5,275 nt of DNA, from the NCBI GenBank assembly GCA_945862275.1, contig CAMAYA010000095.1:1-5275 (forward strand), read 5' to 3'. The translations under genes and the position numbers were made by a program. Under the pieces are notes generated by a model, which had not been told where the DNA came from, did no database searches, and worked only from the letters and a program-made list of their open reading frames with translations. This document shows positions 1-5,275 of this stretch, piece by piece. Position 1 is the stretch's first letter, and every line of letters starts with the position of its first letter. Source of the stretch: Legionella genomosp. 1 (lineage in GTDB: Bacteria; Pseudomonadota; Gammaproteobacteria; Legionellales; Legionellaceae).

Positions 1-1457
1 CGGCGACGGCCAATGTATCTGACTATTTTGAACGCATCAAAACCAACCCCAAAGCGTTGTATACCTTTTTCAAAACTATGCCTAAGGGTGGCGAATTGCA
101 TTATCATCTTGCAGGCGGCGCATATCCTGAAACCATGTTGACACTAGCCACTCACAAGGATTACTGCATAGACTCCAGCACGTTTTCCCTGACTACCAAC
201 ACACTACCCTGTCATGGACTGCACTCAAGTCAACTGGCTAGTGATAAAAATTTGTATGAGCAAACCCTGCGAGCCTGGTCCATGAAAGGATTTGTCGCCG
301 GACCTGAATCAGGGCATGATCATTTTTTTGCAAGTTTTTTTAAATTTCTACCAATCGTATCTGATTATCAAGCACAGTTACTCGCCGATACAATGCACCG
401 TGCGAGCACGCAAAACGAACTCTATTTAGAAATTATAGTATCGCCCGACAATGCCTTGTCCGCTTCTTATGGGCCCTTGGCGCATCAAGCCACGGGTTTT
501 GTAAGCAAACAGCACGTCCTTCTAGCCAACAAAGCGTTTCAGAATAATCTGAAGCATACGATCACAGAAAGCAGTAGGCTACTACACGATGCACGTCATG
601 AGCTCGGCTGCGATGCAAAGCCCAAACAAGCCGTTTGTCAAATAACGGTTAAATTCCAATATTTGGTCTTGCGCGAACAACCGCTAGATCAAGTCTTTGC
701 GCAAGCATTAAATGGATTTGCTGCCGCTACTCAATCGGACATCATTGTTGGCATTAACCTGGTGCAAGCAGAAGATGGGGTTATTTCATTACGCGATTAT
801 CATGCACAAATGGCCATTTTTAGCTTTTTGCATGCCGCCTACCCTAATGTGCATATCGCGTTGCACGCAGGCGAACTGGCATTGCCTCCGGGTGTCCAAA
901 GTACACATATCCAAGAGGCCATCAAAACCGGGCACGCTGAACGCATTGGCCACGGGGTCGCGATTACCCATGAAGAGAACACGCCGGCGTTATTACATTT
1001 TATGGCACGCACCCCCATTCCTGTGGAGATAAACCTCACCAGCAACCGTAAAATCTTACAAGCTTCAGGTAAAAATCATCCATTGCGCGACTATTTGGCC
1101 CATAACGTCCCGATAATACTCTCAACCGACGACGAAGGAATTTTACGTACAGATTTAACACACCAATATGTTGATGCCGTGATACACCACCACCTCGACT
1201 ACAGAACCATCAAAGCGATTAATCGTAACGCGTTGACTTACAGCTTTTTGCCAGGTAAAAACTTATGGGCCAATGCTAACCGACAACGCCGCGTAGCCGA
1301 ATGCAGGCACTTGTTCAGCGTCAGCTGCCAACAATTCATTCAATCCAGTATAAAAGCAAGACTTCAATGGCAATTGGAAACAAGGCTCATCCAATTTGAG
1401 CGCATTAAACAATCCCCCATATATCATAACGATTACATGGAGGGTAATTCGAGCTAG
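1..1457 (+). CDS. Adenosine deaminase family protein, exported ADGF/CECR1-like type (5' end outside window)
   Basis: Zinc-dependent deaminase of the amidohydrolase fold, expected to convert adenosine to inosine. The frame is open to the left edge with no in-frame ATG, so the TTG at 57 is internal and the gene begins upstream. Numbered from that TTG, the visible set is HxH (H15, H17; zinc), LHAGE (H270 zinc, E273 catalytic), RIGHG (H299) and LSTDDEG (D358 zinc, D359), so the catalytic set looks complete. The PKGGELHYHLAG segment and the insert that follows (about 30-90, with C37 and C52) resemble the secreted ADGF/CECR1 class more than cytosolic Add. Six cysteines lie in three close pairs, and the first visible residues read A-T-A then N, like a signal peptidase I site; both suggest a periplasmic or secreted enzyme. 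It is convergent with the SDR gene, 34 bp away. The family is certain; substrate and export are inferred. Confidence 0.9.
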   Translation, partial: ATANVSDYFERIKTNPKALYTFFKTMPKGGELHYHLAGGAYPETMLTLATHKDYCIDSSTFSLTTNTLPCHGLHSSQLASDKNLYEQTLRAWSMKGFVAGPESGHDHFFASFFKFLPIVSDYQAQLLADTMHRASTQNELYLEIIVSPDNALSASYGPLAHQATGFVSKQHVLLANKAFQNNLKHTITESSRLLHDARHELGCDAKPKQAVCQITVKFQYLVLREQPLDQVFAQALNGFAAATQSDIIVGINLVQAEDGVISLRDYHAQMAIFSFLHAAYPNVHIALHAGELALPPGVQSTHIQEAIKTGHAERIGHGVAITHEENTPALLHFMARTPIPVEINLTSNRKILQASGKNHPLRDYLAHNVPIILSTDDEGILRTDLTHQYVDAVIHHHLDYRTIKAINRNALTYSFLPGKNLWANANRQRRVAECRHLFSVSCQQFIQSSIKARLQWQLETRLIQFERIKQSPIYHNDYMEGNSS

Positions 1458-1491
1458 CAGCAGCGTAATATTTTTTTTATATTGAACGTTT

Positions 1492-2229
1492 TTAGCGAGG
1501 TTGCATACGCAACGCACCGTCCAAGCGTATCACCTCGCCATTGATCAATGTGTTTTCAATGAGATGAATCATCAATGCCGCAAATTCTTCAGGCATCCCT
1601 AACCGTTTAGGGAAAGGCACTGTAGCGGCTAAACTGTCCTGTACCTCCTGAGGCATCGTCAGCAACATCGGCGTAGCAATCAAACCTGGAGCGATTGCAT
1701 TCACTCGAATGGCATGTTGCGCTAATTCACGCGCCGCTGGCAGCGTCATGGCAACAACCCCACCTTTTGATGCGCTGTATGCTGTTTGACCCATTTGTCC
1801 CTCGAACGCGGCGATGGATGCCGTATTGATAATCACCCCACGTTCTTCAGCATTAGGCAACAGAGGCAGACGAGTCATCGCGTCAGCCACCACCCGCATC
1901 ACATTAAAAGTGCCCACTAAATTAATATCAATGACTTGCTTAAACGCCGCCAAAGGCATCGCGCCCTCTCTCCCCACCATACGACGCGCCGGAGCGATGC
2001 CTGCACAATTGATGCAAATGCGCGGCACGCCCATTTTGGCAATTGTATCGCGCAAGGCCTGCTCTATCGAATCCGCATCACTCACATCACAGTGAATAAA
2101 ATCATCTGAAGCCAGTTGCCTATCCCAGACAGCCACACGGACTCCGCGTACCCGTAAAGCCTGTACACACGCTTTTCCAATCCCGGATGCCCCACCGGTT
2201 ACGATGGCTATTTGGTTATTCGGGTTCAT
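1492..2229 (-). CDS. SDR oxidoreductase, HSD17B10 / 3-hydroxyacyl-CoA dehydrogenase type II-like
   Basis: Classical 245-residue short-chain dehydrogenase, probably a cytoplasmic NAD-dependent enzyme oxidising 3-hydroxyacyl-CoA or related hydroxyl substrates. The cofactor motif TGGASGIG is at 11-18, D36 ends beta-2 (favours NAD over NADP), NCAG is at 74-77, and the catalytic set is N103, S138, Y151 and K155. The C-terminal NGEVIRLDGALRMQPR and the VPFPKRLG stretch match the human HSD17B10 group, whose members act in fatty-acid and isoleucine breakdown; generic FabG-type SDRs lack this ending. The ATG is supported by AAGAGG at 2235-2240 with a 5-base spacer. A TATACT-like -10 lies at 2268-2273, but I see no good -35. 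It is a lone gene, with none of the usual thiolase or acyl-CoA dehydrogenase neighbours in view, so the exact substrate cannot be told from context. Confidence 0.9.
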   Translation of the reverse strand: MNPNNQIAIVTGGASGIGKACVQALRVRGVRVAVWDRQLASDDFIHCDVSDADSIEQALRDTIAKMGVPRICINCAGIAPARRMVGREGAMPLAAFKQVIDINLVGTFNVMRVVADAMTRLPLLPNAEERGVIINTASIAAFEGQMGQTAYSASKGGVVAMTLPAARELAQHAIRVNAIAPGLIATPMLLTMPQEVQDSLAATVPFPKRLGMPEEFAALMIHLIENTLINGEVIRLDGALRMQPR

Positions 2230-2321
2230 AAAGGCCTCTTACTGAATGCTTACATGGATGCAATATCAGTATATGATACAAGGAAATACGACGGTGGATA
2301 TGTTCGGACAGAATATTATGA

Positions 2322-2708
2322 AAAAAAAAGTTAGCTCCCCTCAACAATGGCACAGAGATCACAGGAACAGGCAGCTACCAGACTGCATTAGGCCTCAACT
2401 TTCAATATTTAGCGCAATTTGATGACATCCATTACTTAAATTCACATGTGAGTTTTATTTATTCGCATGCAGGCACCGTACTACTGAATGGGGTAAACGC
2501 CTATGGGGGAACCGCTCTCACAAAAGGGCTAATTGCTCCAGGTGATTCGATGGGCATTGATCTGGCCGGTGAAGTCACCCTGGCGCCGGGACTTGAGTAA
2601 AATTTTTCAGCGATCTATGGGGTGATTGCGGGCGTTTGGTTTACGGTTGCCGGAAAAAACGCTTCTTCATTTGTTGCTCCAATGATTCTGCTTAACGACT
2701 ATTGGTAA
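2322..2708 (+). pseudogene. Decayed outer-membrane beta-barrel gene (C-terminal remnant)
   Basis: This frame encodes protein-like sequence interrupted by one TAA (2598-2600) and ending at TAA 2706-2708. Before the internal stop it reads TEITGTGSYQTALGLNFQYL, then strands with alternating hydrophobic residues such as SMGIDLAGEVTL. After the stop, in the same frame, it continues NFSAIYGVIAGVWFTVAG and ends MILLNDYW. A terminal aromatic residue after an amphipathic strand is the usual C-terminal signal of BAM-assembled beta-barrels. A GTGSY start to a strand region and a PGDS turn recall the 'transporter / phenol meta-pathway' barrel family (Phenol_MetA_deg), but this is a weak match from memory. 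Upstream, the frame is closed by TGA at 2319; a different frame from ATG 2246 runs into an A9 run (2321-2329), where a one-base slip would join the two. The 5' part of any full-length gene is missing. This remnant fills most of the gene-free gap 2230-2755. Confidence 0.6.
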
Positions 2709-2740
2709 TGATGGATTCATGCTAGCATCGGTTTTTTTTC

Positions 2741-2747
2741 AAGAGGA
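2741..2747 (+). promoter_or_regulatory. Ribosome binding site of rdgC
   Basis: AAGAGGA lies 8 bases before the ATG at 2756. It is a good Shine-Dalgarno match and fixes the rdgC start. Confidence 0.75.
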
Positions 2748-2755
2748 TATCCATC

Positions 2756-3682
2756 ATGTGGTTTAACAATGCACTGATTTACCAATGTGAACTAGACGAG
2801 GCAACTGATCTAGCTGATTTATTGTCACAAGAAGCAATGAAACCCTGTCCACCGCACGCCCGATTTATTTACGGCTGGTTGCCAGCGATTGCCGGTGAGT
2901 ACGTTCATAGTATTACAGGGGCCTCCCTGATTTGCATGGGAAAAGAAGAGCGCCTGTTGCCACGTGGTGTCATTAACCGCGTGCTTTCCGAACGCATCCA
3001 AACACTAGAAACGCAACGAGGTTACGCCATCAAGCGCGCCGAAAAAGCACAAATGGCCGAAGATCTTGAATTTGAATTATTGCCGAAAGCCTTTTGCATA
3101 CAAAAACGTACTTTCGCATTGTTGGATCATGTGAGCAAACGCCTCATCATCAATGCAACCAGCACGGCTCAAGCCTCCCAACTGACGTCGTTGCTCCGCA
3201 AATCCGTGCCCGGCATTCGGATTGAACCGTTGCCACAAACCGACAATCTATCCATGCGTTTAGTGGAATGGATAACCAATCCCGAGTCACTGCCCGCCAA
3301 TGTACAACTCGCGTCCGATTGCCTCTTGTTTTCACCTGATGATGAGAAAAAACGATTTAATTGCAAAGGCTATGAATTACCGGCCGAAGAAATACTCACG
3401 CTTTTATCACAAGGCTTGGCCGCCGCAGAATTGTCTATCATCTGGAATGAACGCATTCAATTGACCTTGACACACGAACTAGCCTTCAAGCGGCTCAAAT
3501 GCATGGATTATCTGGTGGATGATTTCAATGAAATTCGTGAGCTGGACGAAGAATATGAACAACAAGATGCGTCATTAACCCTGTTGTCCGGTGAACTTCG
3601 CGCATTGATGGCTGATTTGCTGGTAACCATGACGGAAAAAACACCAGATGTGGTTGTAGCCCCTGAAACGGCCCCATTTTAA
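2756..3682 (+). CDS. rdgC: Recombination-associated protein RdgC
   Basis: Nucleoid-associated DNA-binding protein; in E. coli it forms a ring-shaped dimer on duplex DNA and limits RecA loading and strand exchange. At 308 residues it is close to the E. coli 303. Matching landmarks are the MWFNNALIY start, GKEERLLPRGVINRVL (62-77), the ELLPKAF segment (107-113), LLRKS (146-150), LVEWI (169-173), the ELPAEEI stretch (207-213), the NERIQLTL strand and a C-terminal LLSGELRALMADLL. F113 corresponds to E. coli F120 at the dimer gate. The E. coli pair K211-Q212 aligns with G205-Y206 here. The ATG has AAGAGGA at 2741-2747 with an 8-base spacer. It is a single-gene unit; its stop is followed at once by an inverted repeat and then convergent bamD. 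I see no convincing promoter in the pseudogene DNA ahead of it. Confidence 0.95.
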   Translation: MWFNNALIYQCELDEATDLADLLSQEAMKPCPPHARFIYGWLPAIAGEYVHSITGASLICMGKEERLLPRGVINRVLSERIQTLETQRGYAIKRAEKAQMAEDLEFELLPKAFCIQKRTFALLDHVSKRLIINATSTAQASQLTSLLRKSVPGIRIEPLPQTDNLSMRLVEWITNPESLPANVQLASDCLLFSPDDEKKRFNCKGYELPAEEILTLLSQGLAAAELSIIWNERIQLTLTHELAFKRLKCMDYLVDDFNEIRELDEEYEQQDASLTLLSGELRALMADLLVTMTEKTPDVVVAPETAPF

Positions 3683-3685
3683 ACC

Positions 3686-3709
3686 TAGGTTGGGCCTCGG
3701 CCCAACCTA
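3686..3709. terminator. Perfect inverted repeat between convergent rdgC and bamD; likely bidirectional terminator or REP-like element
   Basis: TAGGTTGGGCC and GGCCCAACCTA pair perfectly over 11 bp around TC (in practice 10 bp with a CTCG tetraloop). The repeat starts 3 bases after the rdgC stop and ends 11 bases before the bamD stop, where a shared terminator is expected. Neither strand has a proper T tract after the stem: the plus side reads ACATACAATC, the minus side GGTTTAAAA without the run of Ts. The wording TAGGTTGGGC...GCCCAACCTA resembles a widespread extragenic palindromic repeat that I recall from several proteobacterial genomes. It may therefore be a repeat copy that serves as a hairpin, not a classical intrinsic terminator. 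Confidence 0.6.
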
Positions 3710-3720
3710 CATACAATCAC

Positions 3721-4494
3721 CTAGCCTGCAACGGCTTTCGGTTCACTATGATACGTAGCCCGATACACCTTCAGCGCGTCCTCGGCCGCACTATTCAACC
3801 CCAGCGCCTTATTGGCATAATACATCACCGACAACGCCGATTGCGCACTCGGGGCTTGTGGGTAAGTTCTCACCAGGTAGCCTGCTCGTTCAATCGCTGC
3901 AACATACATTTTACGTTCGTAAAAATATTGAGCCGCATTGAGTTCCCGTTGGGCGAACATGTTGCGTAAATAAATCATGCGCTGCAATGCATTGGGTTTA
4001 TACCGACTGTCAGGGAACTTTTGAACCAATGTCGCAAAATCAGAATATGCCTGTGATTGCGTGCCCGGATCGCGCCATGAATTATCCATTGGGAAGAAGT
4101 TCGCCAACGCACCGCGTGTTTGTTGGAAGTTAGACAATGCTTTCATGTAATACGCATAATCAACCCGCTTGGCCCGAGGATACAAGTGAATAAACCGTTC
4201 AGCCGTTGCTGCGGCAGAGGCATAATCTTCTTTTTTGTAATAGGCATAGATCAAATCTATTTGCGCTTGTTCCGCGTAATCATTGAACGGATACATGGTA
4301 TCCAATGCCTCCAGCCGTTTAATGGCAGCTGAATATTCTTCTTTGGCCATGGCTTTTTTAGAATCAGCATATAATTGCGTCGCAGTCACGCCTTGAAACG
4401 GGTTGTCTTCTTCATCATCCCCAACCCACCAATGTTTACACTCTGTCAATGACAGCAAAATCCCAACAATCACGAACCTATTCATATTTTTCAT
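3721..4494 (-). CDS. bamD: Outer-membrane protein assembly factor BamD
   Basis: Essential lipoprotein of the BAM complex, anchored to the inner leaflet of the outer membrane, working with BamA to insert beta-barrel proteins. From the ATG at 4494 it has 257 residues (E. coli 245). A basic start and hydrophobic stretch (8-17) lead to C19, then an acidic linker and about five TPR-like helical pairs. Family landmarks are LEALDTMYPF, LIYAYYKKEDY, AAATAERFIHLYP, VDYAYYMKAL, the RDPGTQSQAYSDF segment, LRNMFAQRELNAAQYFYERKMYVAAIERA and TYPQAPSAQSAL. The lipobox reads L-T-E-C; glutamate before the cysteine is unusual, since Gly, Ala or Ser is normal there. The longer GTG start (4506) overlaps the Shine-Dalgarno AAAGG, so ATG 4494 is preferred. 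It is divergent from the ProQ/FinO gene and convergent with rdgC. Confidence 0.95.
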   Translation of the reverse strand: MKNMNRFVIVGILLSLTECKHWWVGDDEEDNPFQGVTATQLYADSKKAMAKEEYSAAIKRLEALDTMYPFNDYAEQAQIDLIYAYYKKEDYASAAATAERFIHLYPRAKRVDYAYYMKALSNFQQTRGALANFFPMDNSWRDPGTQSQAYSDFATLVQKFPDSRYKPNALQRMIYLRNMFAQRELNAAQYFYERKMYVAAIERAGYLVRTYPQAPSAQSALSVMYYANKALGLNSAAEDALKVYRATYHSEPKAVAG

Positions 4495-4505
4495 AAAAAC
4501 GCGCA

Positions 4506-4510
4506 CCTTT
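4506..4510 (-). promoter_or_regulatory. Ribosome binding site deciding the bamD start
   Basis: AAAGG on the minus strand is 11 bases from the ATG at 4494. It shares its last base with the in-frame GTG at 4506, so it cannot serve that codon. The ATG at 4485 (three codons further in) has no purine-rich site of its own. Confidence 0.55.
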
Positions 4511-4534
4511 ACTCATCAAACGTAGACTGCGGTC

Positions 4535-4563
4535 ATTATACCGATTGCCGCTTATATTGCGAA
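4535..4563 (-). promoter_or_regulatory. Predicted sigma-70 promoter of bamD
   Basis: On the minus strand, TTCGCA (4558-4563) and a perfect TATAAT (4535-4540) are separated by 17 bases. Transcription would start near 4528, leaving a leader of about 34 bases. Spacing and -10 are ideal; the -35 matches 4 of 6 positions. Confidence 0.6.
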
Positions 4564-4572
4564 CTGTATATT
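4545..4572 (+). promoter_or_regulatory. Predicted sigma-70 promoter of the ProQ/FinO gene
   Basis: TTGCCG (4545-4550) and TATATT (4567-4572) are 16 bases apart on the plus strand. Transcription would start near 4579, giving a leader of about 75 bases before the ATG at 4654. It lies on the same DNA as the opposite-strand bamD promoter. Confidence 0.4.
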
Positions 4573-4642
4573 TACGCCCATCCATAATTGCTCGGACGCG
4601 CAAGCTATGTTAGCGTACATGAAGTACACACCCATCATTTTC

Positions 4643-4646
4643 GGAA
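4643..4646 (+). promoter_or_regulatory. Weak ribosome binding site of the ProQ/FinO gene
   Basis: GGAA lies 7 bases before the ATG at 4654. It is short but well placed, and it supports this start over the upstream in-frame TTG at 4588. Confidence 0.4.
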
Positions 4647-4653
4647 ACTTAAG

Positions 4654-5034
4654 ATGAACCAGACCCCAGACGCGATTAAAAAAACGAAATTAGCAACCAT
4701 TGATTGGCTTGCAGAGAATTTCCCTGCGGCATTTTTCAAACAATCCAAACACGTCAGGCCGCTTAAAATAGGCATCTTTGATGACATCATTGATTTTTAT
4801 GAGCGATTAGATAGCCCCCCTTTTAGCAAAAAGGCACTACGCGAAGGACTGAATTATTACAGCGCCTCACCGGGCTACCTGACCCACCAAAAAGCCAATG
4901 CCGCACGCGTTGATTTATTTGGGAATGAAGTGGACGTTGTCACCGAGGAACAAGCCAAATATGCGTTTCAACGGCATCAACAACGTTATGTTGAGAAAAA
5001 AGTCATGGTTTCTGACAAACCAATAGATAATTAA
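4654..5034 (+). CDS. Small ProQ/FinO-domain RNA-binding protein
   Basis: Predicted cytoplasmic RNA chaperone that binds structured RNAs such as sRNAs and terminator hairpins. From ATG 4654 it has 126 residues. The domain starts with a WLAENFPAAFF helix (18-28), then RPLKIGIFDDI (35-45), LREGLNYY (62-69), SPGYL (72-76) and ARVDLFGN (84-91). Residues shown to matter for RNA binding in E. coli ProQ have counterparts: R32, K35, R58, Y70 and R80 align with R35, K38, R63, Y75 and R85. It has no long linker and no C-terminal Tudor-like domain as in E. coli ProQ, so it is a minimal FinO-domain protein with short tails. The TTG-started longer frame (4588) would add 22 residues that do not look like the family. 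It is divergent from bamD and overlaps ubiG at the 3' end. Naming it proQ or rocC would be over-precise. Confidence 0.9.
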   Translation: MNQTPDAIKKTKLATIDWLAENFPAAFFKQSKHVRPLKIGIFDDIIDFYERLDSPPFSKKALREGLNYYSASPGYLTHQKANAARVDLFGNEVDVVTEEQAKYAFQRHQQRYVEKKVMVSDKPIDN

Positions 5035-5275
5035 CATCCACTGCATCGACTAACGTGGCCATTGAGGTGATGGGATTGTAGGCAAGTCCTGACAAGCCCA
5101 TTGTCTCAAAGCCAGCCGTCCGGGCCATACGGGCCAGTTCATTCGGTTTAATGAATTTATCAAAATCATGGGTTTGCCGTGGCAACAAGCCCAAGATGTA
5201 TTCTGCCGCAACAATGGCCGTTGCATAAGCACGCACTGTGCGGTTCAGCGTTGATAAAAACAAAAAACCACCGGT
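5003..5275 (-). CDS. ubiG: UbiG, ubiquinone biosynthesis O-methyltransferase, C-terminal part (5' end outside window)
   Basis: SAM-dependent methyltransferase that carries out both O-methylation steps of ubiquinone synthesis at the inner membrane. Only the last 90 residues are visible. They begin TGGFLFLSTLNRT, the conserved strand after the SAM fold, followed by AAEYILGLLPRQTHDFDKFI, a KPNELARMARTAGFE segment and a GLAYNPITS...VDVNYLL ending; each aligns with the E. coli UbiG C-terminus. The TTG at 5263 is internal because the frame stays open with family-like residues to the window edge, so the start lies beyond 5275. The stop TGA (5003-5005) lies inside the opposing ProQ/FinO gene, giving a 32-bp tail-to-tail overlap. 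The reading frame is intact as far as it can be seen. Confidence 0.93.
   Translation of the reverse strand, partial: TGGFLFLSTLNRTVRAYATAIVAAEYILGLLPRQTHDFDKFIKPNELARMARTAGFETMGLSGLAYNPITSMATLVDAVDVNYLLVCQKP

Noticed and set aside
712..1032. Open frames inside the deaminase gene on both strands (712-1032 +, 789-971 -, 839-1045 -).
   Set aside because: They lie wholly within a gene with clear catalytic motifs, have no family-like sequence, and look like out-of-frame shadows.
1458..1491. T8 tract flanked by AATAT/ATATT between the deaminase and SDR genes as a terminator.
   Set aside because: The stem would be 5 A-T pairs with the T tract in the loop; no GC-rich hairpin precedes it on either strand.
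1814..2095. Plus-strand open frame opposite the SDR gene, and similar ones opposite rdgC (3150-3366, 3525-3716) and bamD (3748-3969, 4120-4332).
   Set aside because: All are antisense to well-supported genes and show no domain signal.
2320..2427. Short peptide starting MKKKVSSPQQW at the A9 run as an independent small gene.
   Set aside because: It ends after about 35 residues, has no clear ribosome site, and the other frame over the same DNA reads far more like a protein.
2719..2739. Palindrome ATGCTAGCAT followed by CGG and a run of eight T, as an intrinsic terminator ahead of rdgC.
   Set aside because: The palindrome can form only a 3-bp stem with a 4-base loop, AT-rich and too weak; the T run may simply be an AT-rich leader.
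4495..4506. GTG start four codons upstream for bamD.
   Set aside because: The only good ribosome site (AAAGG) touches this GTG, leaving no spacer; it fits ATG 4494.
4588..4653. TTG-initiated N-terminal extension of the ProQ/FinO gene (22 residues).
   Set aside because: No Shine-Dalgarno before the TTG, it overlaps the predicted leader, and the His-rich residues do not resemble the family; ATG 4654 fits better.
1..5275. A novel multi-gene system (defence, secretion, biosynthetic cluster or mobile island).
   Set aside because: Neighbouring genes alternate in strand, belong to unrelated housekeeping families, and no transposase, integrase, att-like repeat, CRISPR or tRNA was seen.

Overview
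The window looks like an ordinary chromosomal stretch of a gammaproteobacterium. The markers are a BamD with the typical gammaproteobacterial TPR layout, a full-length RdgC, a ProQ/FinO-domain protein and the C-terminus of UbiG. The exported ADGF-like adenosine deaminase and the detailed wording of BamD remind me of Legionellales (Legionella, Coxiella and relatives). That assignment is from memory and no more than moderate.

Layout, left to right. (1) The 3' end of a plus-strand adenosine-deaminase-family gene, whose first visible codons look like a signal-peptidase site. (2) Convergent with it, a minus-strand short-chain dehydrogenase of the HSD17B10 / 3-hydroxyacyl-CoA dehydrogenase type II group. 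(3) About 520 bases without an intact gene, holding the remains of a plus-strand outer-membrane beta-barrel gene: one in-frame TAA, a probable frameshift at an A9 run and a lost 5' end. (4) rdgC on the plus strand. (5) A perfect 11-bp inverted repeat in the short gap between rdgC and bamD. (6) bamD on the minus strand. (7) A compact intergenic region with overlapping divergent promoters. (8) A small ProQ/FinO-domain gene on the plus strand. (9) The C-terminal part of ubiG on the minus strand, running off the right edge and overlapping the ProQ/FinO gene tail to tail by 32 bp.

Strands alternate nearly gene by gene (+, -, +pseudo, +, -, +, -), so no operon is visible and most genes appear to be separate transcription units. 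The genes serve different housekeeping roles: nucleoside deamination outside the cytoplasm, acyl-CoA or alcohol oxidation, recombination control, outer-membrane assembly, RNA binding and ubiquinone synthesis. I see no mobile element, CRISPR, tRNA/rRNA or defence-type cassette, and no convincing new multi-gene system. The points most worth a second look are the decayed beta-barrel gene, the non-consensus lipobox of BamD, the changed central residues of RdgC, the inverted repeat, and the tightly packed regulatory and overlap regions around the ProQ/FinO gene.
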